DNA of 64,000 bases from an uncultured Oscillospiraceae bacterium (GCA_900549825.1 URQB01000001.1:1-64000), one strand, 5' to 3'; numbered from the stretch's first letter, positions 50,225 through 59,803 are shown. Translations and numbers: made by a program. The notes: generated by a model from the letters alone, not told the origin.

Positions 50225-52396
50225 ATGGATATCATCGCACAGCTCACCTCTGAATTTCATCTGCAGCCCTGGCAGGTAGAAAATGTTGTAAAGCTCATCG
50301 ATGAGGGGAATACGATTCCCTTCATCGCCCGCTACCGCAAGGAGGCGCATGGCACGCTGGATGACCAGGTGCTGCGCGAGATTGCAGAGCGGCTGGAATA
50401 CCTGCGCAATCTCGATAAACGGCGTGAGGAAGTCCGCGCCTCCATTGAAGGGCAGGAAAAACTGACAGAGGAAATCGCCGCCGCGCTGAGCAAGGCGGTT
50501 ACCCTTGCGGAAATTGAGGATATTTACCGCCCCTTCAGGCCAAAGCGCCGCACACGCGCCTCGATTGCCCGGGAGAAGGGGCTGGAGCCGCTCGCACAGG
50601 CGATTTTCGAGCAGCGCCCCGATTCCGGCGAGCCGCTCGTATTGGCACAGACCTTCCTTGATCCGGAAAAGAGCGTGGAAACGGCAGAGGATGCGCTGCA
50701 GGGCGCGCTCGATATCATCGCGGAGGATCTCTCCGACGACGCGAACATCCGGCGAAGGCTCCGAAACCTCTTTACCGTGTGCGGCGTGGTGCACTCCAAG
50801 GCTGCCAGGGAAGAAGATAGCGTCTATGCGCCGTATTACGATTTCAGCGCCCCCGTAGAGAAAATCGCGGGCTATCAGGTGCTGGCAATCGACCGGGGCG
50901 AACGGGAGGACTTGTTGAAGGTCAGCGTAAGCTTAGACCGCCCACGCGCCATGAGGGTAATCTCAAGCGTTGCTTTAAAAACCACTGACTCCCCCTGTAC
51001 GCCCGCCGTGCAGGAGGCCGGGGAGGACGCTTACGATCGGCTGATCGAGCCCTCCATCGAGCGGGAGATCCGCTCGACGCTCACAGAGCGCGCGGCTGCG
51101 GCCGCGATTAAGGTTTTTTCCACCAACCTGCGCCAACTGCTGCTCCAGCCGCCCGTGAAAGGCAAAGTGGCCCTGGGGCTGGACCCCGGCTACCGGACGG
51201 GCTGCAAAGTCGCCGTTGTGGACGCGACGGGGCGCGTACTGGATACGGGAGTCATTTATCTTACGCACAGCGAGGCGCAGAAGGAGCAGGCGAAAACGAC
51301 CCTGCACCGCCTGATTGAAAAGCACGGCGTGGAGATCATCGCCATCGGCAATGGAACCGCCTCCAAGGAGACGGAGATCTTTACGGCGGAGCTCATCAAA
51401 ACCATCGATCGAAAAATCTCCTATATGGTTGTCAGCGAGGCGGGCGCCTCCGTCTATTCCGCTTCGAAGCTCGCTGCAGAGGAATTTCCGCAGTTCGACG
51501 TTTCCCTGCGCAGCGCGGTCTCCATCGCGCGCAGGCTGCAGGACCCGCTGGCGGAGCTGGTCAAAATCGATCCGAAGGCCATCGGTGTGGGCCAGTACCA
51601 GCACGATATGCCCAAAAAAGAGCTGGACAATGCGCTCGGCGGCGTGGTGGAAGATTGCGTCAATGCCGTCGGCGTGGATCTGAATACCGCCTCCCCCTCC
51701 CTGCTCGCGCGCGTCTCGGGCGTGAACAGCACCGTCGCGAAAAATATCGTCGCTTACCGGGAAGAAAACGGAGCCTACCCATCCCGCGCTGCTATCAAAA
51801 AGGTACCGAAGCTTGGCGCGAAGGCGTTTGAACAGTGCGCAGGCTTCCTGCGCGTTCCGGAGAGCAAAAACGTGCTCGACAATACCGGCGTCCATCCGGA
51901 AAGCTACGAGGCCGCAAAGGCCCTGCTGGCATTGTGCGGCTATTCCCTGGCGGACGTGTCCTCCGGCGCGATCGGGGGGCTGCAGGATCGTATCAACGCC
52001 CTCGGCGGCGAGGAGGAGGCCGCGAGGCGGCTGGAAACCGGCTTGCCGACGCTGCGCGATATCGTGAAAGAGCTCCTGCGCCCGGGCCGCGACCCGCGCG
52101 ACGAGCTTCCGCCGCCGCTGCTGCGCACGGATATCATGGATATGAAGGATTTGAAGCCGGGCATGGAGCTGCAGGGGACGGTCCGCAATGTGATCGACTT
52201 CGGCGCGTTCGTCGATATCGGCGTCCATCAGGATGGGCTGGTCCATATCTCCCAAATCGCAAACCGCAGGCTGAACCATCCCTCCGAGGTGCTCAAGGTG
52301 GGCGATATTATCACCGTATGGGTGCTCAGCGTCGATGTGGCGAAAAAGCGTATTTCCCTGACGATGAAAAAGCCCGCCCAGCAGACGGCTGGCTGA
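50225..52396 (+). CDS. tex: Tex family RNA-binding transcription factor (YhgF)
   Basis: 723 aa. Helical N-terminal core (WQVENVVKLIDEGNTIPFIARYRKEAHGTLDDQVLREI), YqgF/RNase H-like domain (about 318-450, LGLDPGYRTGCKVAVVD), tandem helix-hairpin-helix (about 475-560, GVDLNTASPSLLARVSGVNSTVAKNIV) and a C-terminal S1 domain (about 640-715, ELQGTVRNVIDFGAFVDIGVHQDGLVHIS). Homologues bind RNA and elongating polymerase and affect toxin or stress gene expression. Full length with the standard domain order. The ribosome site AAGGAG lies 13 nt before the ATG. Confidence 0.95.
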   Translation: MDIIAQLTSEFHLQPWQVENVVKLIDEGNTIPFIARYRKEAHGTLDDQVLREIAERLEYLRNLDKRREEVRASIEGQEKLTEEIAAALSKAVTLAEIEDIYRPFRPKRRTRASIAREKGLEPLAQAIFEQRPDSGEPLVLAQTFLDPEKSVETAEDALQGALDIIAEDLSDDANIRRRLRNLFTVCGVVHSKAAREEDSVYAPYYDFSAPVEKIAGYQVLAIDRGEREDLLKVSVSLDRPRAMRVISSVALKTTDSPCTPAVQEAGEDAYDRLIEPSIEREIRSTLTERAAAAAIKVFSTNLRQLLLQPPVKGKVALGLDPGYRTGCKVAVVDATGRVLDTGVIYLTHSEAQKEQAKTTLHRLIEKHGVEIIAIGNGTASKETEIFTAELIKTIDRKISYMVVSEAGASVYSASKLAAEEFPQFDVSLRSAVSIARRLQDPLAELVKIDPKAIGVGQYQHDMPKKELDNALGGVVEDCVNAVGVDLNTASPSLLARVSGVNSTVAKNIVAYREENGAYPSRAAIKKVPKLGAKAFEQCAGFLRVPESKNVLDNTGVHPESYEAAKALLALCGYSLADVSSGAIGGLQDRINALGGEEEAARRLETGLPTLRDIVKELLRPGRDPRDELPPPLLRTDIMDMKDLKPGMELQGTVRNVIDFGAFVDIGVHQDGLVHISQIANRRLNHPSEVLKVGDIITVWVLSVDVAKKRISLTMKKPAQQTAG

Positions 52397-52404
52397 TTAT
52401 GCGC

Positions 52405-52433
52405 CTTGACCATACAGGATAGAAAACGTATAA
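52405..52433 (+). promoter_or_regulatory. Promoter of the PPC-domain gene
   Basis: TTGACC (52405-52410), a 17-bp spacer and TATAAT (52428-52433), 9 bp after the tex stop and 31 bp before the next ATG. Confidence 0.75.
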
Positions 52434-52464
52434 TAAAAGCAAAGAGAAAAAGGGGGCCGCTTCG

Positions 52465-52890
52465 ATGGAATACCGTAGATTTGGGGATACCATTGTGCTC
52501 TGCCTGGTGCGCGGAGAGGAGGTTCTCGCCTCGATTCGCACAGTCTGTGCCGCAGAGCAGGTGCGTCTGGCGGAAATTTCCGCGCTGGGCGCGGCGGATC
52601 ATGCGGAGGTCGGCGTCTACCATCTGGCGGAAAAGCGCTTTTTGCCCCGCACGCTGGAGGGGGAGATGGAAATCTGCGCGCTGACGGGCAATGTGACACG
52701 GCGCGGTGATGAGCTTTACCTGCACCTGCACGGTTCCCTTGCCGATGCGCAGGGCAATGTATACGGCGGCCATGTCAACGAAATCCGGATCAGCGCAACG
52801 GCGGAAATTTTTATCCGCCTGCTCCCCGGCGAGGTTAACCGCCGTCTGGACGAGGAAAGCGGCATTTTTCTGATGGATTTCAACACTTAA
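52465..52890 (+). CDS. PPC/DUF296 domain protein
   Basis: 141 aa, consisting of one PPC (DUF296) domain. MEYRRFGDTIVLCLVRGEEVLASIRTVC, the AEISALGAADHAEVGVYH strand, the pair of His in LYLHLHGSLADAQGNVYGGHV and the trimer-interface end. Plant homologues sit beside AT-hooks, whereas bacterial ones are stand-alone trimeric proteins with a metal-like His site. The cellular role is not established. Own promoter. Confidence 0.88.
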   Translation: MEYRRFGDTIVLCLVRGEEVLASIRTVCAAEQVRLAEISALGAADHAEVGVYHLAEKRFLPRTLEGEMEICALTGNVTRRGDELYLHLHGSLADAQGNVYGGHVNEIRISATAEIFIRLLPGEVNRRLDEESGIFLMDFNT

Positions 52891-52970
52891 CGGCGAAAAT
52901 GCGCCGACAGTGCAGCCGCCGTTTCCAGCTTTCATAACCGCCCAGCTTCTACAAAAAGGAAGGCAACTTT

Positions 52971-53975
52971 ATGAATTTTACAACCAATGATAAGACCGGT
53001 GTTTCCGAGGGCTTTTGCCTGATCAAGACCTGTGAAAAGAAGCAGACGGCCCGGGGCGTGCCCTACCTCGACCTGGTGCTGACCGATCAATCCGGTGAAA
53101 TCTCGGCAAAGCTATGGGATTATAAGGAGGAAACACAGGGCCCCTTTGCCGCAAACGATCTCGTTAAGGTCCGCGGCAGGATTGACGTCTATAATGGCGC
53201 GGATCAGCTCCGCATCGACCGGATCCGGCATGTCGTCCCCTCTGACCATGTCGATATGAGCGATTATGTCCCAAGCGCAGCGTACGATGGGGAATGGATG
53301 CTCACAGAAATCCGCGCGCTGGTCGATGCCTTTGAGAATGAGGAGCTGAAGGCGCTTGTTACGGAGCTTCTCAATGAGTATGAAGAAAAGCTGCTCTACT
53401 GGCCGGCCGCCTTCAAGCTGCACCACGCGATCCGCGGCGGGCTGTTATGCCATACGCTTTCCATCGCGCGGCTCGCGCAGGGCGTGTGCAGGGTATACCC
53501 GTTTATCGACCGGGAGCTCCTGCTCTCTGGCACAATCCTGCATGATATTGCGAAGATCGAGGAGTTCACCGTCAGCAGTACCGGGATCGCCAGCGGATAT
53601 ACGGCACAGGGCATGCTGATCGGGCATCTGGCCTCCGGCGCAATGGCGGTTGACCGGGCGGCGCGAAAGCTCGGCACGCCGCAGGAAACGGCGATGCTGG
53701 TGGAGCATATGCTCCTTTCCCACCATGGGGACCCGGAATTCGGCGCCGCAGTGCGGCCGATGTTTCTGGAGGCAGAGCTGCTCTCTGAGCTCGATCTGAT
53801 GGATGCGCGCATCTACGAAATGGCGCAGGCGATCCAGACGACACAGCCAAACGGCTTCTCTCCGCGCCAGTGGGCGCTCGACAACCGCAAGCTCTATAAC
53901 CACGCCCGACGGGAAGTAGCGCCGCGCGCCATCCTGCAGGAGCCGGACAGCTCCCCCGATTGCCCCGGGGATTGA
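52971..53975 (+). CDS. YhaM-like 3'-5' exoribonuclease
   Basis: 334 aa. An N-terminal OB-fold nucleic-acid domain (about 1-95, FCLIKTCEKKQTARGVPYLDLVLTDQSGEISAKLWD) and a C-terminal HD domain: HHAIRGGLLCHTLSIARLA, the HD motif ILHDIAKIEE and LVEHMLLSHHG. YhaM/CBF1 proteins trim mRNA or DNA 3' ends and help DNA replication or competence in Gram-positives. Complete length. It ends at a strong terminator. Confidence 0.92.
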   Translation: MNFTTNDKTGVSEGFCLIKTCEKKQTARGVPYLDLVLTDQSGEISAKLWDYKEETQGPFAANDLVKVRGRIDVYNGADQLRIDRIRHVVPSDHVDMSDYVPSAAYDGEWMLTEIRALVDAFENEELKALVTELLNEYEEKLLYWPAAFKLHHAIRGGLLCHTLSIARLAQGVCRVYPFIDRELLLSGTILHDIAKIEEFTVSSTGIASGYTAQGMLIGHLASGAMAVDRAARKLGTPQETAMLVEHMLLSHHGDPEFGAAVRPMFLEAELLSELDLMDARIYEMAQAIQTTQPNGFSPRQWALDNRKLYNHARREVAPRAILQEPDSSPDCPGD

Positions 53976-54021
53976 CAGCCGGGATATCCCATTCTTATAC
54001 AGATCCTCCAATACAAATTAT

Positions 54022-54060
54022 AAAAACGGATGATTGGCCGCACGCCAATCATCCGTTTTT
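54022..54060. terminator. Bidirectional terminator between convergent genes
   Basis: AAAAACGGATGATTGG (from 54022) pairs perfectly with CCAATCATCCGTTTTT (to 54060) across CCGCACG. Confidence 0.93.
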
Positions 54061-54092
54061 GATTGCTTTCTGCAAATTTGCCGACTCGTTTT

Positions 54093-54566
54093 TCAGGTAG
54101 ATACGGTGCCTTTTAATTTTTTCTTCAGATGCTTTTTCCGCAGGAAAACGATGAAAAGGCAAAATAGGATACCCGCCAGCGCTCCCACCGCATCGACGCA
54201 CACATCAAAAACCCGGCATGCCCTTCCGGGAATGAAAATTTGATGCACCTCATCCGTCACGGCATAGAGGACGGTCAGCCCCCAGGAGAGCCAGGGCCGC
54301 CCGCGCCCGCAGGTGCGGTACAGCGCATGAAACAGCAGCGTCGCCAGCAGTGCAAATTCTGCCGCATGCGCCAGCTTGCGGATCACTGCGGAAGGGATCA
54401 ACAAACCAACTACATCGAAAATTCTTGCCAACACACCATCGCTGAGCGACTGGGATGCAACACCTGACTGTTGGGAAAAGCTGAAAATCACCGCCATGCA
54501 GGCCGCTGCCAGTGCCCAGGAAACAATGCAGAGAACGACCTGCTTTTTTGTTTTCAACACCGTCAT
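54093..54566 (-). CDS. VanZ-family membrane protein
   Basis: 157 aa. Four or five membrane helices with the family motif SFSQQSG near the first helix, then RKLAHAAEFALLATLLFHALY, LTVLYAVTDEVHQIFIPGRACRVFDVCVDAVGALAG (the conserved DE-x-H-Q and D-x-x-x-D elements) and a basic tail. Named for VanZ of teicoplanin resistance, but most members have no known function. The ATG at 54566 overlaps the stop of the upstream solute-binding-protein gene (ATGA), so the two are translationally coupled. Confidence 0.9.
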   Translation of the reverse strand: MTVLKTKKQVVLCIVSWALAAACMAVIFSFSQQSGVASQSLSDGVLARIFDVVGLLIPSAVIRKLAHAAEFALLATLLFHALYRTCGRGRPWLSWGLTVLYAVTDEVHQIFIPGRACRVFDVCVDAVGALAGILFCLFIVFLRKKHLKKKLKGTVST

Positions 54567-56218
54567 GAATCCAGCCGCTCCCCTTTCAGAAAGCTCACCG
54601 TACCATCCAGTGTGTGATAGGCCATACCGGAAGCATTCTTTGCCATGGCAAAAAAGCTGCTCTCCGCATACAGCGGATATACTAGAGCATTTTGGATCAG
54701 ATGCGTTTCCGCCTGCTTGCACAGCCGCGTAAGCTGTTCAGACCCCGCCGTATTCATGGAAGAGATGATCTTATTATAGGCCTCCGAGCTGTAATGCAGC
54801 AGATTGCCGCTCGCACCGGATGCAAACCGGGAGAGGAACTCCACCGCCGAAGAACCGGATGCTGTTACGGGCGCAAACGCGATTTCATAATTGCCTTTCT
54901 CTACACGGGAGCGCAGCTCCGGCCGTTCTACCGCTTCCAGCCGGAGGATCAGCGTAATCCCCAGCGCGCTCTGCCAGTTCTGAATGAGCTTGCGGATCAG
55001 ATCGACGTGCTCCTGCACACAGAGGATTGTAAGCGTCGCGCTTTTTTGGCCGAGCGCGCTCAGCTCGCTCTCCCAGCGCCTGCGCGCCTCGTCCGCATTG
55101 TAGGCCAGCCGCCCGATGGCACCCGCCTTCTCCCGGTAGCTTTTGCTTCCCAGCATGCAGGAAGCCGGGACGAAGCCCAGCGCCTCTTTTGTCAGGCCGG
55201 AGGCCGGCTCCAGGGCGGAGCGGTTGAGCCCCTGGCAGAGTGCGATGCGCAGGTTGCCGTTCTTGAGCAGGGAATTCCCCGCATTGAAGCAAATCGACCA
55301 CGTGATATTGGGAATCTCCTGCAGTGCGATGCCGGAGCGTTCGTTCAGAGAAGTGGCCTGAGACTGCGCCAGAAGGGAAGCGTCGTATCTTCCCTCCAGT
55401 AGCTTATCGAGGCGAGATTGCCCGTCCGTGTTGATATAAAGGCTGACGGAGGCGGGCGAAACGGCCGTTTCGCCTTGGTAATCCGGATTCTTTTTCAGCA
55501 GCAGGGATTTCTCATGGTTCCACTTGGAGAGATAAAACGGCCCGTTGCAGATCAGATATTTCCGCTCCAGACCATACCGGCCCGACGTGGCCTGGAAAAA
55601 AGCCTCATCGCAGGGCATGCTCATGGGAAGTGTCAGCGCATAGAGAAACTCACTGTCCGCGCTGGCAAGCCGGATTTCCAGCGTATTGGCATCTACGGCC
55701 CGCACGCCGAGCTGGTCCAAGCCGGCAGAGCCTCTGTGGACTGCCTGCGCATTCTCGATTGCATAAAGCGCCTTTGCGGCTGCCATACCGGTTTCCGGCA
55801 TAAGGGCGCGCTTCAGGCCAAACGCAAAATCCTCTGCATTGAGCGTGGTGTCGATCGTTTTCCCCTTTCCCAGCAGCTCTTCCAGCTCATCCGAATCGGC
55901 TATATGCCACTTCATGCCCTGACGCAGATGGAAGGTATAGGTGCGGCCGTCCGATGAAATATCCCACCTCTGGGCAGCCCCGGGTACGATCGCCCCCGAT
56001 TCATCCAGGCGGACAAGCCCTTCAAAGCAATTGCCCGTGACCAGCCGGGCTGTGTCGTCTGCGGCGATCTGCGGGTCAAGGCAGACTGGCTCGCCGTCGA
56101 TTGGATAGGCGAGATCTTTGTCCACACCGGTCTTTTTAGAGCACCCGGCGAGTGCGGTCAGCAAAAGCGCAACGGAAAGCACCAGCGCAAGGAACCGGTT
56201 TTTTGTTGTCTTCTTCAC
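54563..56218 (-). CDS. Oligopeptide-type solute-binding lipoprotein (SBP family 5)
   Basis: 551 aa. Lipobox LTALAGC (C26). Family 5 features: EPVCLDPQIAADDTARLVTGNCFEGLVRLDESGAIVPGAAQRWDISSDGRTYTFHLRQGMKWH, then NGPFYLSKWNHEKSLLLKKNPDY and SICFNAGNSLLKNGNLRIALCQGLNR. It captures peptides or similar solutes at the membrane surface for an ABC importer, yet no permease or ATPase gene is adjacent. It is coupled to the VanZ-like gene. It may act with a transporter encoded elsewhere or as a sensor. Confidence 0.92.
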   Translation of the reverse strand: MKKTTKNRFLALVLSVALLLTALAGCSKKTGVDKDLAYPIDGEPVCLDPQIAADDTARLVTGNCFEGLVRLDESGAIVPGAAQRWDISSDGRTYTFHLRQGMKWHIADSDELEELLGKGKTIDTTLNAEDFAFGLKRALMPETGMAAAKALYAIENAQAVHRGSAGLDQLGVRAVDANTLEIRLASADSEFLYALTLPMSMPCDEAFFQATSGRYGLERKYLICNGPFYLSKWNHEKSLLLKKNPDYQGETAVSPASVSLYINTDGQSRLDKLLEGRYDASLLAQSQATSLNERSGIALQEIPNITWSICFNAGNSLLKNGNLRIALCQGLNRSALEPASGLTKEALGFVPASCMLGSKSYREKAGAIGRLAYNADEARRRWESELSALGQKSATLTILCVQEHVDLIRKLIQNWQSALGITLILRLEAVERPELRSRVEKGNYEIAFAPVTASGSSAVEFLSRFASGASGNLLHYSSEAYNKIISSMNTAGSEQLTRLCKQAETHLIQNALVYPLYAESSFFAMAKNASGMAYHTLDGTVSFLKGERLDS

Positions 56219-56301
56219 GCTTTTCTTTCCTTTCCTGTGTTTTTTCCCATCTTATCATTCCGCTGCCGGGGATACAAGGCAGTATTTGTAAACAATTCAG
56301 A

Positions 56302-57195
56302 TCAGCAGGCGCGCAATTTCGCAACCAGCTCCTCTGTATAAGCCGGAAGCGCTCCGCTGGATGCAGCCACAAAATCCGAAAGGATCGCGCCCTGCCGGGC
56401 GCTGCGAAAGATATCCCAGCCCGCGAGCAGCCCGCTGATAAAGCCTGCGCTGAACGCGTCCCCCGCGCCTACGGTATCCACCGCCTTGGATATGCACGCA
56501 TTGATCTCCCGCGTTTCCCCACGGGAATAGATGGTGCAGCCGCGCGGCCCCTTTGTCACCAGCACACAGCGCAGCCGGCCATACTGCGCGAAAAGGGAAT
56601 AAACCATCTTTGCCTCTCCAGCACCGCCGGACAGAAGCGCACCGAAACGCTGTGCCTCCTCCTCGTTGAGCTTGAGGATCGTTGCATAGGGAAGGGACTT
56701 CTCCGCCATCTCACGGGGGCAAAAATCGCGGCGGATGTTCACATCGAAGAAAATATCCTGGAATGTGCATTCCTTTAAAATGCGGTAGAGCGTTTCGCAG
56801 GAGTCCTCCGCCATCTGCACCATGGAGCCGAAATAGAAAAGTGAAAAGCCCTCATTTTGAACCGAAGAAAGCACCGCATCATCGGCCGCAATATGCTGAT
56901 AGCTAACGCCATCGGGGAACGAGTAACTGGGAATCCCCTGCTCATCCAGCCGGACGACCGCTGTCCCGGTCGGATAGCGCGGGTCCGTCTCCACGTATTG
57001 CAGGTTTACGCCTACGTTCGCAATCTCCTGCCGCGCCCGGCGGCCAAGTGCATCCGCGCCGACCTTGCTGTAGAGAAACGCTTCTACACCGAGCCGCGCC
57101 AGGTGCCCGGCCAGGTTAAACGGCGCGCCGCCGATCTTCGCATGCCCATCGATCACATCCCAGAGGATCTCCCCGTAGGAAAGCACCTTTTTCAT
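56302..57195 (-). CDS. PfkB-family fructokinase
   Basis: 297 aa. Ribokinase-like sugar kinase: start MKKVLSYGEILWDVIDGHAKIGGAPFNLAGHLARLG (the two-Gly substrate lid motif), FYFGSMVQMA, LNEEEAQRFG and the catalytic/anion-hole segment AVDTVGAGDAFSAGFISGLL. Fructose is the likely substrate by similarity to bacterial fructokinases of this length. The start ATG at 57195 lies 11 nt after the dipeptidase stop and has GAGGCGG, so the genes are co-transcribed. Confidence 0.9.
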   Translation of the reverse strand: MKKVLSYGEILWDVIDGHAKIGGAPFNLAGHLARLGVEAFLYSKVGADALGRRARQEIANVGVNLQYVETDPRYPTGTAVVRLDEQGIPSYSFPDGVSYQHIAADDAVLSSVQNEGFSLFYFGSMVQMAEDSCETLYRILKECTFQDIFFDVNIRRDFCPREMAEKSLPYATILKLNEEEAQRFGALLSGGAGEAKMVYSLFAQYGRLRCVLVTKGPRGCTIYSRGETREINACISKAVDTVGAGDAFSAGFISGLLAGWDIFRSARQGAILSDFVAASSGALPAYTEELVAKLRAC

Positions 57196-57206
57196 CGCAG
57201 TCCGCC

Positions 57207-58610
57207 TCATTCCCCGCACAGCGCAAGCACCGCATGCGCCATGATTTTGGCATTGCGCAGCAGATTCTCCTCCGTGATGAATTCGTCTGCGCCGTGCATA
57301 TTGTTGTCTTCTCCAGGAAACATTGCGCCAAAAGCCACGCCACCCGGGATACCGTGCACATAGGTGCCCCCGCCGATTGCCTTGCAATAGCCCGGCAAAC
57401 CGGTCTGCTGTGAATAAACCTTGAGCAGCGTCTGTACAAACGGGCTGTCCGCCGGAACCCTGTGTGGCTCAGAGCCCATTGTCTTACAAATATTGAGGCC
57501 ATGTGCGGCAAGCGCCTGAGACAGCTTCTGGGTAACGCCGGAAAGCGTCTCGCACAGCGGGAACCGGATGTCAGCCGCGCCCTCCAGCGTTCCCTCCCGG
57601 CACTGTAAAACGCTGAATGCGAGCGTGAGCGCCCCGGATTCCGGCTCCTGGCAGGCAAGGCCTGCGGATCCCCCATCCGTTTCCCCATAGGGGAAGAGCG
57701 TTGCAAGCCCTTTCAGCAGCGCGTACAGCCCATCCTTCTCCATGCCGGGCAGCGTGCAGAGCAGGCGGATCAGGCCGGCCAGCGCATTCTTCCCCTGCTC
57801 CGGTGTGGAGGCGTGTGCCCCGCACCCGTCAGCCAGCAAGAGGAGCCCTTCCTGCTCCTCCCGAATGGAAACGGAAATGCCTGCAGGCAGCGCTTCAGCA
57901 GCCTGCTCCGCCTCCTGCCGCGAAACACCGGATAAACAGGCCTCTGCCTGGCCGGGGACTGCGTTCGCCGCTTTGCCAGCACGAAGCCAGAGGATGCGCC
58001 GCTCTCCCTCCTGCCGGTAAGCGGCGCCAAAGCCGGCCCGCAGCATCCCCTTTTCTATATTGATGATTGGATAATCGCCGTCTGGTGTGAAGAGCATCGG
58101 CGGCATTTTTTGTTTCGTCCTGTAAAGCGCCAGATCGGAAGAGCCGTTCTCCTCATCGCTCCCCAGCAGCAGGCGCACCGGCGCGGTAAGTGGGATTTGC
58201 AGGGCACGGATAGCGCCGAGGGCAAACAGCGCCGCCACGGCAGGTCCTTTATCGTCGATCGTGCCGCGGCCGTACAGCCGCCCGTCCCGGCAGGTAAGCG
58301 CATAGGGCGGCACGGTCCAGCCCGCCCCTTCCGGCACTACATCCAGATGGCACAGGATGCCGAGCCGCGGCTCTTTCCCTTCACCCAGGTCGGCCTCCAG
58401 CATGACGTCCTCTACCATGCGCGTGCGCAGCCCCAGCGACTGCGCCAGCCGCATTCCCTGATGCAGTGCGGCGGCAGGCCCCTTTCCATAGGGCGCGCCA
58501 GCCTCCGCCTGTGTACGGAAGCTGGGAATTTCCACAAGGGAGGCGAGCGCCCCCCTCATCGCTTCGGTCTGGCGCTCCAAGTAAGCGCCAACACTCTCAA
58601 TTTCCCTCAA
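57207..58610 (-). CDS. PepV/Sapep-type dipeptidase (M20)
   Basis: 467 aa. A zinc dipeptidase for dipeptides such as carnosine-like or beta-Ala-containing ones. Metal site: ILCHLDVVPEG (H and catalytic D), GRGTIDDKGP (bridging D), GSDEENGSSDL (Glu base and ligand), PDGDYPIIN, and a C-terminal His in GGTYVHGIPG. The lid domain lies at about 190-310. Complete length. It heads the dipeptidase-fructokinase pair. Upstream on the same strand is a broken GDSL hydrolase gene. Confidence 0.93.
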   Translation of the reverse strand: MREIESVGAYLERQTEAMRGALASLVEIPSFRTQAEAGAPYGKGPAAALHQGMRLAQSLGLRTRMVEDVMLEADLGEGKEPRLGILCHLDVVPEGAGWTVPPYALTCRDGRLYGRGTIDDKGPAVAALFALGAIRALQIPLTAPVRLLLGSDEENGSSDLALYRTKQKMPPMLFTPDGDYPIINIEKGMLRAGFGAAYRQEGERRILWLRAGKAANAVPGQAEACLSGVSRQEAEQAAEALPAGISVSIREEQEGLLLLADGCGAHASTPEQGKNALAGLIRLLCTLPGMEKDGLYALLKGLATLFPYGETDGGSAGLACQEPESGALTLAFSVLQCREGTLEGAADIRFPLCETLSGVTQKLSQALAAHGLNICKTMGSEPHRVPADSPFVQTLLKVYSQQTGLPGYCKAIGGGTYVHGIPGGVAFGAMFPGEDNNMHGADEFITEENLLRNAKIMAHAVLALCGE

Positions 58611-58625
58611 AATGCCGGCCTCCTT

Positions 58626-59208
58626 TTATGCAATCGAGGTTTCTTTTTCTGCGAACCATTCCGGCGGGACGCGCTGTGCGAGCGCCTGTCCTCCAAGCGG
58701 GCCTGGAGGTCCCCCGTCTTTGCCCGTGTAGCCCATTGCATGGCAAGGATCCCCCTCCCGCGCAAAGGCGGCGTCAAGATCAACGATATCGTCAAACAGT
58801 CTTTCCCGCATCATGCGCCGGTTGATTTCCACACGGATTTTGTCTTTCTCCGGAGAGCAGTCCATCGATCCGCCGAAGGGGGAATCAGCGTGGCCCCGTG
58901 GGCGGTCATGCCGCGCTCGTGCGCGCGCCGCACCGGATTCCCGGCCGTTCCGCACGTTCTGCGCTATGATCCGGTCCGTTTTCGGCGCGTCCAGCGTGCC
59001 CGGCTGGATAAAATCGTTCGTGCCGAAACACACTACCATATATTTTATGCCGCCGAAGGCGCATACATCCCATTGAAAACGGTCCAGCGCGCTCGGGCCG
59101 AAAAAGTTTTTCAACGAAAAGAGGCTCCGGCAATCCCGCAGCAGCCGGTTCCCGGTAATCGATCGGTTGATCACCGCCGGGCACTTTATCTATAGGAAAT
59201 AGTATCAC
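58626..59208 (-). pseudogene. Broken GDSL/SGNH hydrolase
   Basis: Readable blocks in order on the minus strand are ITGNRLLRDC, FGPSALDRFQWDVCAFGGIKYMVVCFGTNDF (the SGNH Asn block, G-x-N-D altered to GTND), SPFGGSMDCSPEKDKIRVEINRRMM, LFDDIVDLDAAFAREGDP and GGQALAQRVPPEWF. The region linking the second and third blocks is shifted into another frame, the segment before GGQALA is also shifted, and the N-terminal GDS nucleophile block is missing. It is therefore a truncated, frameshifted gene. No ribosome site is visible. The intact ancestor was likely a secreted or cytoplasmic esterase. Confidence 0.7.
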
Positions 59209-59353
59209 ATTCCATGAGATAGATACAAGGGCGCCCGTCCGGCATGACAGAAAAAAATGTGAACATTATTCACAATATGCTCTTTTTTTTAATTCTAATA
59301 GTATAATTATGCAAAAAATAACAGATACTAGCAACAGAAAGGCGGTGGGGGGA

Positions 59354-59803
59354 ATGCTTGCAACACATCTGCGTCTGCTCAGGGAAAAAAACGGCCTCAC
59401 GCAAAAGCAGGTCGCGGACATGCTGAATATTGATCGCTCTACCTACGCCTATTATGAGTCCGGCAAAACAAGGCCCGATATCCTCACCATAGCAAAGCTT
59501 GCCCGCCTTTACCGCATCAGCACGGATTTTCTGCTGGATGTGAAGCTTCCCTCGCTTCAAATGGAGCTGCGCGATGAGCGCGCGGAGTATCAGGGCGCAT
59601 CAAGCACCTGCGTGAAATATCTTTCCGACCTGTCCAAGGACGAACAGGATCTGATCCTTTTCTACCGTCAGCTGGAAGATAAAAAAAGCGCTTTCCGGCG
59701 GCTGCAAACGCTCTACGACGAAGAGCAGACGCTGCGCAAGCAGGAGGAGGAGGAATTTCTTGCCGCCTTGGGGGACCGCCTGAAGGGGAAAGCAGGAGAT
59801 TGA
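59354..59803 (+). CDS. XRE-family helix-turn-helix regulator
   Basis: 149 aa. Cro/C1-type HTH at residues 4-60 (LATHLRLLREKNGLTQKQVADMLNIDRSTYAYYESGKTRPDILTIAKLARLYRISTDFLL). The C-terminal part is a charged helical segment (about 90-145) likely to form a coiled coil. A TATAAT box at 59302-59307 overlaps the position of an earlier in-frame ATG at 59309, so I use the ATG at 59354. It is followed by a terminator and then nrdD, and it does not look phage-linked. The target is unknown. Confidence 0.85.
   Translation: MLATHLRLLREKNGLTQKQVADMLNIDRSTYAYYESGKTRPDILTIAKLARLYRISTDFLLDVKLPSLQMELRDERAEYQGASSTCVKYLSDLSKDEQDLILFYRQLEDKKSAFRRLQTLYDEEQTLRKQEEEEFLAALGDRLKGKAGD

Noticed and set aside
59309..59353. 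Earlier start for the XRE regulator
   Set aside because: The ATG at 59309 follows directly on a TATAAT box and would lie upstream of the expected transcript start.
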